A DNA stretch of 64,000 nucleotides from FEN-1297 sp964498065 (GTDB taxonomy: Bacteria > Bacteroidota > Ignavibacteria > Ignavibacteriales > Ignavibacteriaceae), in the NCBI GenBank assembly GCA_964498065.1, contig CAZCFZ010000003.1:51043-115042 (forward strand), read 5' to 3'. Position numbers and translations under genes: made by a program. Below the pieces are notes generated by a model, which searched no databases, was not told the DNA's origin, and worked only from the letters and a program-made list of their open reading frames with translations. Shown here one piece after another: positions 18,598 through 27,269 of this stretch; within the stretch, counting starts at the first letter, position 1, and each line of letters begins with the position of its first letter.

Positions 18598-20097
18598 TTA
18601 AAAATTAAAATATATTACCGGCTGTAATTGGGCTGATTCAACTTGTACAACAATTACAATCATGAGTGCAATTAATAATGCTTGAAAAACAACCGGACTT
18701 TCCGTGATTATATTTTGTATCTTATTATCAATTGATTTAGGTATAAAATGCAGAGCATAGCCTAAAAGCATCAAATAAAATACTTTTGAATAACCGGCAA
18801 TCCATTGGAAGAAAACAGCACCGTGGAAAAATGTAAATATCTGGTGGAATACATTAAATGCAGTCTGAAGCGAATCCGAACGAAAAACAATTGCAGTTAT
18901 TAAAAGGAGATGAAAAGTTATGAATATCTGAAATACTTTCAGAGTCTTAGTTCCGCTTAATCTGATTTTCTTATAAAACGAATTTCTAAACTTCTGCGTT
19001 AAAAGCGATACGGCAAGATAAGTACTGTGAATTAGCCCGAATACTACAAATGTCCAGTTTGCACCATGCCAGATTCCGACAATCAAAAAAGTAATAAAAA
19101 TTGCCGCAGCGCTGCCGTAAACTCTTGCTTGTCTAAATTTTATTTGAAGCGGTTTAAATAAATAATCCAGCAGCCAGGTTGATAATGAGATATGCCATCG
19201 TCTCCAATAATCTGCAATACTTGAAGCTTTAAACGGAATATTGAAGTTATCCATAAGTTTGAAACCTAAAAGCAGGGCAATACCTAAAGCCATATCCGTA
19301 TAACCGGAAAAGTCGCAATAGATTTGCAGAAAGTAAGCATATCCCGCCAATAAATTTTCTACTCCAGTAAATCTCAAAGGCACTTGAAAAACACGGTCGA
19401 CAAAATTTAAACCGATATAATCCGCAATAACATTTTTTTTGAACAGTCCGCAAAGTATTAAAAATACTGCCCGCCCTATATCTTCTTTGGAAACGGTAAA
19501 ATCATTCTGCACTTGAGGCAGGAAAGCAGCCGCTCTATCAATTGGACCGGCAAGAATATTTGGAAAGAAGAACATATAAAGGCAGAAATCGCGCAGGCTG
19601 TCAGTCGGTTCCATTGTTTCAATATAGAGTTCAATGGAATAACTCATCGCTTTAAATGTATAAAATGATATCCCCACCGGTAATAATATATCCAGAGGCT
19701 GAAAATTGCCCGCATGCAAATCGTTTAAAATTTGCAGCATGAAATTCGTATACTTAAAATAAATTAGAAGTCCGATATCAATTATTAAAACCGAATAAAA
19801 TAATAATCTTTTTAGTGAAGAAGACTTTGCTTTGTAAATCCAATTTCCGAAATAAAAATTTATGAAAGTTGAAAAGAAGAGCAGCAGGAAAAAGTTTCCG
19901 GAATTCCTATAATAAAAGAATAAAGAGAAGAATATGATCGTGTAAATTTTTAGACTTTTGCTCTTGCTGAATATTCTATAGACAATAAGCAGTGTAAAAA
20001 AGAAGAAAAGAAAGAAGCTTGTGCTAAAGTAAAGCGGATCCTGCGGATTGTAAATGAATAATTGCCACAGCTTGTTAAAATCAATGGAAGAGAACAT
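18598..20097 (-). CDS. MBOAT-family membrane O-acyltransferase (AlgI/DltB-like)
   Basis: The 499-residue multi-pass protein has the signatures of bacterial MBOATs: FFPNILAGPIDR (~177-188), DYWRRWHISLSTWL (~296-309) and WHGANWTF (343-350), where His344 is the conserved catalytic histidine. AlgI and DltB use such a channel to pass an acyl or D-alanyl group from the cytoplasm to an acceptor outside the membrane. Upstream on the same strand are a carrier protein and an SGNH protein, the same composition as dltB-dltC-dltD. A 314-nt structured gap separates it from the carrier gene. The group transferred is unknown. Confidence 0.92.
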   Translation of the reverse strand: MFSSIDFNKLWQLFIYNPQDPLYFSTSFFLFFFFTLLIVYRIFSKSKSLKIYTIIFFSLFFYYRNSGNFFLLLFFSTFINFYFGNWIYKAKSSSLKRLLFYSVLIIDIGLLIYFKYTNFMLQILNDLHAGNFQPLDILLPVGISFYTFKAMSYSIELYIETMEPTDSLRDFCLYMFFFPNILAGPIDRAAAFLPQVQNDFTVSKEDIGRAVFLILCGLFKKNVIADYIGLNFVDRVFQVPLRFTGVENLLAGYAYFLQIYCDFSGYTDMALGIALLLGFKLMDNFNIPFKASSIADYWRRWHISLSTWLLDYLFKPLQIKFRQARVYGSAAAIFITFLIVGIWHGANWTFVVFGLIHSTYLAVSLLTQKFRNSFYKKIRLSGTKTLKVFQIFITFHLLLITAIVFRSDSLQTAFNVFHQIFTFFHGAVFFQWIAGYSKVFYLMLLGYALHFIPKSIDNKIQNIITESPVVFQALLIALMIVIVVQVESAQLQPVIYFNF

Positions 20098-20411
20098 TCA
20101 ATTTAATTTTGTTTATATAAAAATATATATTATTTATAATTTTAGTACCAGTTGTTTTACCTGTCTGCCGTCAGGCAGTGAAAAATTTGCAAGTTACTAA
20201 GGTCAATTCAATTAATAAGTTTAGTAATAACCTTATCCATGGCCTTCAGAGAGAAACAATGAGCCTTTAGCTCAAACCTTAGTAACAAATCTAAAATCAA
20301 ATAACTTAACCTTATTACCTTATCCGATGTATTTAACTTATTCAACAAACAAACTTGATAAGATAATTTTTTATTAAATAATACCTGTACCAAAATATGT
20401 TTGGTTATATT
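20098..20411. other. Structured spacer inside the MBOAT/carrier-protein run
   Basis: No gene is credible here. The region holds an 11-bp perfect inverted repeat (GTTACTAAGGT 20193-20203; ACCTTAGTAAC 20276-20286), a CTGCC/GGCAG dyad with GTCA loop at 20165-20178, and two similar stretches containing CCTTATCC near 20230 and 20320. These may form RNA structure between the carrier and MBOAT genes, or be remnants of a repeat element. Confidence 0.5.
20193..20286. repeat. 11-bp inverted repeat pair
   Basis: GTTACTAAGGT at 20193-20203 and its exact reverse complement at 20276-20286 enclose 72 nt. No T-run follows either arm, so a simple terminator is unlikely. Confidence 0.5.
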
Positions 20412-20651
20412 TTAATTACTTTCATTCAACTTTGAATCTATCAGCTTTTGAAGCTCTCCGATATTTTTTACCCTTAAAATTTCCAGACCTTTAAAATGGA
20501 TATTATAATTCTTTTCAACCGCTAAAATTACATTTATGTGGTTGAATGAATCCCAGCCGGGTACCTGGTTGGCAGTTGTTTCGTCTTTAAGGTCAAAGTC
20601 GTTTAGATTCAATTCATTAAGAATAATTTTCTTTAGTCTTTCGGATACCAT
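20412..20651 (-). CDS. Acyl/aminoacyl carrier protein 2 (DltC-like position)
   Basis: This 79-residue carrier protein has the phosphopantetheine serine in PGWDSFNHINVILAVE, about residue 36. The pattern WDSFNH is typical of carriers encoded next to MBOAT genes. It lies 27 nt downstream of the SGNH gene and upstream of the MBOAT gene on the same strand, so it probably supplies the group that the MBOAT transfers, as DltC does for DltB. The stand-alone adenylation enzyme at 11544-13052 is the only DltA-like gene in view and could load it. It is clearly different in sequence from carrier protein 1. Confidence 0.88.
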   Translation of the reverse strand: MVSERLKKIILNELNLNDFDLKDETTANQVPGWDSFNHINVILAVEKNYNIHFKGLEILRVKNIGELQKLIDSKLNESN

Positions 20652-20678
20652 TTTAATCCTTTAAAATAAACTTCAAAA

Positions 20679-22169
20679 TCATTTAAAATTTTTATAAGCA
20701 TTTATTATTGCCTGCCCGATCAAGTCGCCTATTTTATCGGCGCCTTGCACCGAAGGATGGGTATAATCCATTAAAGCTAAGGGAGGGTTGGCATTTACCC
20801 ATGCTTCCATTGAGTTATACCCCCCCATTGCCTCAAATAAATTCCAGAATGAAATCCCGGTTCTTTTAACAATATCTTTTTGTACTTTTAAGATAAGAGG
20901 AATGTTGGGATCTGTTACAAACCTTGTCCCTCTTTTGACGGATTTATCCCCTACTCCGATTAATAAAATACTCGTCTTTGGAAAAATTTTTTTCAAATTG
21001 TTGATCACTTTTACCATTTGGTTGGCGTACCAGGTATTATCCTGCGAACTAAAACTGGCTTCGTTTGCTCCAAAGGATAATATTATTAATTTATAATTCA
21101 TTAGCTTGCTAAACTGCTTAAACGATGATTCGGAAATCTTTGTAAATCCCAAACCTGTATTCCCTCTCCACGGGAAATTATCCACATAAACTCCGTTTCC
21201 TGATTCCAGGCTTACTCCATAAAAATATGCCTGATGTTCCATCGTAGTTGTTAACTTAAAGGATTGAGCATTTCCATTAGTCGAATTTAAAACTAATTCG
21301 TGAACAGTATTGCCTGTTTTAAGTTTTGTAGTTTGATCTTTTTCATTATTAAAGGAATAATTTATTGCAGAATTTTTGGCGTCGGCATAATATAAAGTTG
21401 CGGTACTAAAAGTTTTTAAATTCGGTATCCAATCAGTCGTTGAATATTTAACCCAGCTTATTCCTTTCGGAATAAAGACAAAACCGTTTATCCCGAGCGG
21501 TATATTTTGCGGGTTTGCCGTAAGGACAGAAATTGTTTCCCAGTTATCGGAAAATGATTGTTTAGTCGTTAGTCTAAATGTAATATCCTGTGATGTAATA
21601 GATAAAAATCCGACTCCCTTTCCTCCGAATTCAGCCTGCAGATCTTTTCGTATGTTCGAAGTAATTTCATCACCTTCAATGCCCGAATCTCCATAATGAG
21701 CAACTCTAATTTTTTCGGTTTTTGAATTTCTCAACGCCTCAAAAAAATAATTCATCTGGTTCAGATTACCTGTTATAGGTTCATCTTTAATGTTAAGTTT
21801 CTGCTGTACTAAGTTTAGAGAAGTTTCCTGCGGAATAAATAAATCTTTAGTATTTGAAATTATTTTATTAATGGGATTAAAAGAAAAACCTGCCGAAAGT
21901 GTTTTTGTATTTGAACGCTTAATATTATTCACTTTGTAATTTTCTTTAACAAAATCGGATTTTTGAGGTAGCAAATTTTGGTTATAGCTTTGGAGTGAAT
22001 CCGGTTTAATATCCATAAATAAATCGACAGGTTTTATTGTATAGCCTAATATTTTAACTCCATTAAAGAAGTAAGCAAAAAGCAGGACGAAAATAATAGT
22101 AAAAGCAATTAGCAGAAGAGGCTTGTTTTTTTGAATATTAGAAGACATAATAACAAAATCCTTTATCAA
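20679..22169 (-). CDS. Membrane-anchored SGNH/GDSL-fold protein (DltD/AlgJ-like role)
   Basis: The 496-residue protein has one N-terminal membrane segment (~17-37), then an extracytoplasmic SGNH-type domain. The GDS nucleophile motif is at 160-162 (AHYGDSGIEGD), block III is seen in LSFGANEA, and the catalytic pair Asp468/His471 is in MDYTHP. SGNH proteins of this build accompany MBOATs (AlgJ/AlgX, DltD, PatB) and finish the transfer of the acyl group to a polymer outside the membrane. A beta-rich insertion lies at ~190-340. A second start at Met8 is possible. It is the first gene of the minus-strand run. Substrate unknown. Confidence 0.8.
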   Translation of the reverse strand: MIKDFVIMSSNIQKNKPLLLIAFTIIFVLLFAYFFNGVKILGYTIKPVDLFMDIKPDSLQSYNQNLLPQKSDFVKENYKVNNIKRSNTKTLSAGFSFNPINKIISNTKDLFIPQETSLNLVQQKLNIKDEPITGNLNQMNYFFEALRNSKTEKIRVAHYGDSGIEGDEITSNIRKDLQAEFGGKGVGFLSITSQDITFRLTTKQSFSDNWETISVLTANPQNIPLGINGFVFIPKGISWVKYSTTDWIPNLKTFSTATLYYADAKNSAINYSFNNEKDQTTKLKTGNTVHELVLNSTNGNAQSFKLTTTMEHQAYFYGVSLESGNGVYVDNFPWRGNTGLGFTKISESSFKQFSKLMNYKLIILSFGANEASFSSQDNTWYANQMVKVINNLKKIFPKTSILLIGVGDKSVKRGTRFVTDPNIPLILKVQKDIVKRTGISFWNLFEAMGGYNSMEAWVNANPPLALMDYTHPSVQGADKIGDLIGQAIINAYKNFK

Positions 22170-22455
22170 CGTATAATGTTTATAGATATTTAACCGATTT
22201 CATGTTAATAAATGACTAAAACAATTTATAAAATTTCTTTTGATTTATTAAACATATAAATGAGTATTTTCGAATAAATTATAAGATTATTAATTATTAC
22301 TTGACTTGGAAAACATATCCGCTTAATTATACATCTTGAATATTGATGGTTAATAATTTTATCGGTATATTTTTGTTAATTAAATAGTAAGATTTAATTT
22401 CAATATCGAAATTATAAATTAATTCAATATAAGAAAAATAAATTGAGGACAAATT

Positions 22456-22563
22456 ATGGGATTACAACCGGGTGGAATTGTATTTATGGCTCTGGCTTGG
22501 GGAGTAATTATTACTTTAACTATATTTTGTTTTTATAGAGTTTTCCGATCGGAGAAAAAATAA
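22456..22563 (+). CDS. 35-residue single-span membrane protein
   Basis: A small gene with ATG at 22456 and GAGGA six bases upstream encodes a protein with one hydrophobic helix (GGIVFMALAWGVIITLTIF) and a basic tail (YRVFRSEKK), ending at TAA 22561-22563. A perfect hairpin terminator follows at once, and a TATTTTTG -7-type box lies ~80 nt upstream, so it appears to be a complete small transcription unit. The build resembles the tiny MetS-type subunits of sodium symporters, but no transporter gene is adjacent, so that is only a suggestion. It could also be a regulator of another membrane complex. Confidence 0.7.
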   Translation: MGLQPGGIVFMALAWGVIITLTIFCFYRVFRSEKK

Positions 22564-22565
22564 AA

Positions 22566-22595
22566 AAAAGAGATGAGCATTTACCCATCTCTTTT
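22566..22595. terminator. Bidirectional terminator
   Basis: AAAAGAGATG (22566-22575) pairs perfectly with CATCTCTTTT (22586-22595) around a 10-nt loop. It serves the small plus-strand gene and, with the A-run at 22562-22569 read as U on the other strand, the minus-strand phosphofructokinase gene. Confidence 0.88.
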
Positions 22596-22612
22596 ATTAA
22601 ATAATAAAATTT

Positions 22613-23995
22613 TTACGGCAACATACTGCCGTTTTCACCTTTTACTTCAACAACTTTGATAGACTGCGTCGCTTTATGTGCGTCATTATTTTCAGCCGCA
22701 GCCAAAATAATTTTACCTTCCTTTAAATTTTGATAAAGCAAATCACTTTCCATTAAATAATAAAATTGTTTTTGAAATTCTTCCAATGATATTCCGCAGG
22801 TTGCTGCATATTTTGCCAATTCATGAGGATCTTCAAAATCAGCCTGATTCAGCCTAAGCATATATCTTCTAGCGATGTAAAACGATTCTGACGAAGGATC
22901 AACTAGCCTAACTCTCGTTTTTTTAGTAACAGGATCTAAAATATCTGCAAAATACATAGGTACAAAGCGGCCGTTTTGAATAGAAACCATAGCTCCGGAT
23001 CCGCCTGTTAAAATAAATTGTGCGGCAGCAAAACCCAAATCCCTCGTATATTCCATATCAAAAGGAATAGGATCGGCACAACGTAATTCATAACCGATAT
23101 TTTTGGCAACAATTGTAGATTTAATTCCGAATTCTTTTAATCTTTCCTGCACTTTATACTTTAAAATTTCACCGAAATTAATTTCCGCAATTCTTATATT
23201 ATCATGAGCATCACGTTCTACGTTCATAAGTGATTCCAAATCAGTCGTATCCAGGTTTTCAACCAAACCTTCTGCCAATATAGCAACCCCATCTTTCCTA
23301 CCGTAACTAAGTCTCTTTATAATAGCCCCGACAAGAATATCAACGACGTGTCCCAGTTTAATATTTTTATCAGGAAACTCTTCCGGTATTAATGTTAAAG
23401 TTGCACCTGTTGCTTTACCAATACCTAATGCAAGGTGTCCTGCTTTTCTTCCCATTGAAACAACAAAATACCATCTTGAGGTAGTTTGCGCATCAACCAT
23501 TAAATTCTTAACAACCTCTACTCCTATATGCCTTGCAGTTTGGAAACCAAATGTAGAAATACCATGAGGTAAATCTAAATCATTATCAATTGTTTTAGGA
23601 ACATGAACAACTTTTATTCTGCCTGATGCCATTTCATCAACTTTTAATGCACTAAATGCCGTATCATCTCCGCCTATAGTAATAAGCTTATCTACATTTA
23701 ATCGAAGTAAAGATGTAACGGTATTTTCAAGATGTTTTTTATCTTTAGTCGGATTATTTCTGGCAATGCCTATATAAGAACCTCCTCTGAAATGAATACG
23801 ACTAACATTATCAATTGTTAATTCTTTTACATGTGAAATATCGCCTTCCATTATCCATTTAAATCCATCTCTAATACCAATTACTTCCACACCTTCTAAT
23901 ACAGCTCTTATTGTAGCTGCACCAATTACGCTATTTATCCCGGGTGCCGGACCTCCTCCGACCAAAATTGCCAATTTTTTAGGTGCAATGGACAT
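22613..23995 (-). CDS. 6-phosphofructokinase with pyrophosphate-type motifs
   Basis: The 460-residue PfkA-family enzyme phosphorylates fructose 6-phosphate in glycolysis. Motifs that report the phosphoryl donor are GGDDT (108-112) and PKTIDND (133-139). ATP enzymes have GGDGS and PGTID; the Asp in place of Gly and the Lys in PKTID are the known marks of pyrophosphate-dependent enzymes. I therefore infer use of PPi, which would make the step reversible and usable in gluconeogenesis. The sugar-binding region VVSMGRKAGHLA is intact. Length is longer than the ~320-residue ATP type and fits the PPi group. It is monocistronic with a terminator at 22566-22595. Confidence 0.9.
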   Translation of the reverse strand: MSIAPKKLAILVGGGPAPGINSVIGAATIRAVLEGVEVIGIRDGFKWIMEGDISHVKELTIDNVSRIHFRGGSYIGIARNNPTKDKKHLENTVTSLLRLNVDKLITIGGDDTAFSALKVDEMASGRIKVVHVPKTIDNDLDLPHGISTFGFQTARHIGVEVVKNLMVDAQTTSRWYFVVSMGRKAGHLALGIGKATGATLTLIPEEFPDKNIKLGHVVDILVGAIIKRLSYGRKDGVAILAEGLVENLDTTDLESLMNVERDAHDNIRIAEINFGEILKYKVQERLKEFGIKSTIVAKNIGYELRCADPIPFDMEYTRDLGFAAAQFILTGGSGAMVSIQNGRFVPMYFADILDPVTKKTRVRLVDPSSESFYIARRYMLRLNQADFEDPHELAKYAATCGISLEEFQKQFYYLMESDLLYQNLKEGKIILAAAENNDAHKATQSIKVVEVKGENGSMLP

Positions 23996-24140
23996 TATCT
24001 CAACTCCTTAATTGAAAAATTAATTTTGTAAATATATCAGGAATCAATCTTTTTTTAGAAATATTTTTTATATGAAATAAAAAAATTCTTTTTTAATCAT
24101 GCCAAAATATGAAAATAATTTTGTTCAATCCATTTATTCT

Positions 24141-26324
24141 TTATAAAATTTTAAGTTTGGCAAACTTCAGCATTAATTGCTTTACGTTATTACCTTCAAA
24201 TACAACAGTTGCTTTCTGCATATCTCCAACACCAGTAACTTGAGTTACTTTTCCTAATCCGAATTTCTCATGCATTACCCGGCTGCCCGGACGAAGTGAT
24301 TTTTTATCCTGGTCAAAATCTTCATAGTCTACGGTTTGAAAATATTCATAATACATTTCTTTCTTAGACTTACGCATCGAAGATTTTCTTCCTATGCTTC
24401 CGTTTACTTCGGAATAAGTAGACGGGTCTAATTCATCGATAAATCTTGATCTGCTTTGATAAGCAACTTCGCCGAAACGATAACGTGAACGCGCATGAGA
24501 AATATATACTTTCCTCTGAGCACGCGTAACGGCCACATAAAATAGTCTTCGTTCTTCTTCCAGAGTCGCGTCAGAACTGAATCTGTTGGAAAGAGGGAAA
24601 ATATCTTCCTCACAACCGGAAATAAATACTACAGGAAACTCTAATCCCTTTGCACTATGCACGGTTAAAAATGTAACTGCATTCTTTTCTTCACTGTAAG
24701 AATCCACATCAGACATTAAGGAAACATCTTCAACAAATTGCTCCAGCTTTGCATCCTTATTTGAACTTGAAAAATCGCTTAAAGCCGAAAGCAGTTCATT
24801 TATATTTTCCCATCGCGCTAAAGATTCCTGTGTGTGTTCTTCTTTAAACATCCTCAATATCCCAAGTTCATCCACTAACACTCGCGAAAGTTCACCAACA
24901 GAAAGTTTATCCTTTAGTTCTATATATTTATCCAAAAGAATTTTAAATGATTTAACATTTTTTTGAATTCTTTCTTTGATATCAATTACTTCGAATATCC
25001 TCCCCATAGTTTCGAACATGGTTAAGTCCAATTTCCTAGCAAAAGCAATCATTCTTTTAATTGTCGTGCTTCCTATACCTCTTTGAGGAAAGTTCATAAT
25101 TCTCAGCAGACTTTCTTCATCATTCTGATTTGAAATTACGCGTAAATAGGCAATTATATCTTTTACTTCTTTGCGTTTATAAAATTCAATTCCTCCTATA
25201 ATTGTATAAGGAATTTTTTCTCTTCTAAAAATGTCTTCAAGTGCACGTGATTGTGCATTTGTTCTATATAGTATCGCAAAGTCTTTTAAGGATAATTTCT
25301 TTTTGGAAATTTCCTGTTTAATATACTTTGCAAGCTGATATGCTTCATCTTTTTCATCGGAACATTTTAGTAAAATTAGTTGTTCACCATCGTTATTTTC
25401 CGTCCAGAGAGTTTTAACTATTTGACCTTTATTATTTTTAATCACAGAATCCGCAGCATTTAATATATTTTTAGTTGATCTGTAATTCTGTTCCAATTTA
25501 AAAATTTTGTGCTTCGGAAAATCTTTTTGGAAATCCTGCATATTTGCTAAGTTTGCACCGCGCCAGCTGTAAATACTCTGGGCATCATCTCCCACTACGG
25601 CTATTTTTCCATCTTTTGAGACAAGAAGTTTAAGTAATTCATATTGTGCTTTATTTGTATCCTGGAATTCATCAACTAAAAGATAACCGAATTTCTTTTT
25701 GTATTTTTGATGAATTTTAGGGTTCCCATTAAATAAGTCTATAGGTTTCAGAAGGAGATCATCAAAATCCATTGCATTATTTTCAACAAGCCTCTTTTGA
25801 TATTCAAAATATATATCCGAAACCTTTTCATCAATAAATGATTTTACAGAATGTTTTTTATAATCATCAGGCATAATCATGTGGTTTTTTAAATTACTGA
25901 TTTTATGTCTGACTGAATTCGGTGTTATCCCTTCTACATTTATATCATTATTTGTAATGATATTCGATACCAAGGAAAGAGAATCTTCGGTATCATAAAT
26001 AGAAAAATTACTTCGATAGTTAAGTGAAGAAGCTTCAATTCTTAAAATGCGGGCAAATATTGAATGGAAAGTTCCCATCCAGATATTATCCGCCTTTGCG
26101 CCCACTAGCTCTTTTATTCTCTCTTTCATTTCACTGGCGGCTTTATTTGTAAATGTTAACGCCAGAATACTTTCCGGTTTGTAACCGATGTCAATTAAAT
26201 AAGCAACTTTATATGTTAGTACTCGGGTTTTGCCCGATCCCGCACCGGCAACGATCATTTGCGGACCGTTATCGTATTCTACGGCTTTTTTCTGTTCGCT
26301 ATTTAAAGATTTTAAGTTAATCAT
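24141..26324 (-). CDS. UvrD/PcrA-type superfamily 1 DNA helicase
   Basis: The 3'-5' helicase of DNA repair and replication restart has all motifs: AGAGSGKTRVLTYKVA (Walker A, Ia), LVDEFQDTN (Walker B), DDAQSIYSWRGA (III), QNYRST (IV), TVHSAKGLEFPVVF (V) and VAVTRAQ (VI). A C-terminal PcrA-like tail ends in a KxG/V-rich domain (GSRVMHEKFGLGKVTQV). I chose the ATG at 26324 (protein of 727 residues, MINLKSL) because AGGA lies three bases before it. A longer frame opens at 26369, but its first 15 residues are not family-like and a -7-type TATATTTG box (26374-26367) overlaps that start. Confidence 0.92.
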   Translation of the reverse strand: MINLKSLNSEQKKAVEYDNGPQMIVAGAGSGKTRVLTYKVAYLIDIGYKPESILALTFTNKAASEMKERIKELVGAKADNIWMGTFHSIFARILRIEASSLNYRSNFSIYDTEDSLSLVSNIITNNDINVEGITPNSVRHKISNLKNHMIMPDDYKKHSVKSFIDEKVSDIYFEYQKRLVENNAMDFDDLLLKPIDLFNGNPKIHQKYKKKFGYLLVDEFQDTNKAQYELLKLLVSKDGKIAVVGDDAQSIYSWRGANLANMQDFQKDFPKHKIFKLEQNYRSTKNILNAADSVIKNNKGQIVKTLWTENNDGEQLILLKCSDEKDEAYQLAKYIKQEISKKKLSLKDFAILYRTNAQSRALEDIFRREKIPYTIIGGIEFYKRKEVKDIIAYLRVISNQNDEESLLRIMNFPQRGIGSTTIKRMIAFARKLDLTMFETMGRIFEVIDIKERIQKNVKSFKILLDKYIELKDKLSVGELSRVLVDELGILRMFKEEHTQESLARWENINELLSALSDFSSSNKDAKLEQFVEDVSLMSDVDSYSEEKNAVTFLTVHSAKGLEFPVVFISGCEEDIFPLSNRFSSDATLEEERRLFYVAVTRAQRKVYISHARSRYRFGEVAYQSRSRFIDELDPSTYSEVNGSIGRKSSMRKSKKEMYYEYFQTVDYEDFDQDKKSLRPGSRVMHEKFGLGKVTQVTGVGDMQKATVVFEGNNVKQLMLKFAKLKIL

Positions 26325-26369
26325 AAATCCTATTTTTGTTTTAATTAATTGTGCAATTTTAAATTGCAA

Positions 26370-26677
26370 ATATATGCAATTATCACTCGAATAAAAAGGA
26401 TAGAAAACAGTTCAAAAAGTAAATTTCTTTTAAATTCATGTTAAATAATAATTTCTTACTCTTCTTCTTTATTTTAATCTTCTACTCGATTAATAAACCG
26501 TTATAAAATATTTTATTTCTATTGAAAAAGCTCATTTAAATATCAATTGCTGACTAAAATGATGTGAGTTAAGATTTATTAACAGTTAAATTTTGCTTTA
26601 AATGTTGAAGAGATGAAAATACTTCTTTACATTGAGATAACAAATCTTAAGGAATTAAAAAAAAGAAGGAATATGTC
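26370..26677. other. Spacer between divergent helicase and ferritin genes
   Basis: This ~310-nt AT-rich stretch has no coding frame of note. It must hold the ferritin promoter. AGAAGGA at 26664-26670 is the ferritin ribosome-binding site. I see no clear iron-box dyad. Confidence 0.5.
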
Positions 26678-27172
26678 ATGATTAAAGAAAAGGTACAAAA
26701 CTCGTTAAACGAGCAATTAAATGCAGAATTATATTCATCTTATGAGTATTTGGCAATGTCTGCTTACTTTGAATCGGAAAATTTAAGCGGTTTCGCAAGG
26801 TGGATGAGTTTACAGTCTCAAGAAGAATACAGTCATGCAATGAAGTTTTATAATTACCTGCTTCAAGCGGGCGGTAAAATAAACCTAACTCAAATTGATG
26901 CGCCGAAAGTCGGCTGGAATTCCGCTGAAGAAGTATTTAAAGATACTTATAAACATGAACAGAAGGTTACAAAATCAATTTATGCTCTTGTCGATTTAGC
27001 ATCTGCAGAAAAAGATCATGCGACAAGTATATTTTTACATTGGTTTGTAACCGAGCAGGTTGAAGAAGAAGCGTCCGCATTAAAAATTTTAGATAGAATA
27101 AAATTAATCGGCGATAATAAAAGCGGATTGCTGTTTCTCGATAATCAACTAGGTCAGCGTGCAGCTCACTGA
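26678..27172 (+). CDS. ftnA: Ferritin (non-haem, FtnA type)
   Basis: The 164-residue four-helix ferritin stores iron in a 24-subunit shell. The ferroxidase ligands are visible: Glu17 in LNAELYSS, the EEYSHA helix (Glu and His), and TEQVEEE on the fourth helix. No haem-binding methionine pattern of bacterioferritin is evident, and the DNA-binding Dps arrangement is absent. AGAAGGA lies 7 nt before the ATG; an ATG five bases earlier is closed at once by TGA. It is transcribed alone toward the nuo genes and ends in a strong terminator. Confidence 0.93.
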   Translation: MIKEKVQNSLNEQLNAELYSSYEYLAMSAYFESENLSGFARWMSLQSQEEYSHAMKFYNYLLQAGGKINLTQIDAPKVGWNSAEEVFKDTYKHEQKVTKSIYALVDLASAEKDHATSIFLHWFVTEQVEEEASALKILDRIKLIGDNKSGLLFLDNQLGQRAAH

Positions 27173-27221
27173 AGTATTATTAAATTTTAATTATAGAAAA
27201 TTATTGCACTATTTAAAAAAT

Positions 27222-27249
27222 AAAAGCCTCTTAAAACCAAGAGGCTTTT
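27222..27249. terminator. Bidirectional terminator between ferritin and nuoF
   Basis: AAAAGCCTCTT (27222-27232), loop AAAACC, and AAGAGGCTTTT (27239-27249) form a perfect 11-bp stem with A- and T-runs at its ends. It ends ferritin on the plus strand and the nuo operon on the minus strand. Confidence 0.92.
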
Positions 27250-27269
27250 TATTATAAACTAAGATAAAA

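Noticed and set aside
20208..20393. 61-codon minus-strand open frame between the MBOAT and carrier genes
   Set aside because: It lies over the inverted-repeat region, has no ribosome-binding site and no protein-like domain, and the repeat structure explains the sequence better.
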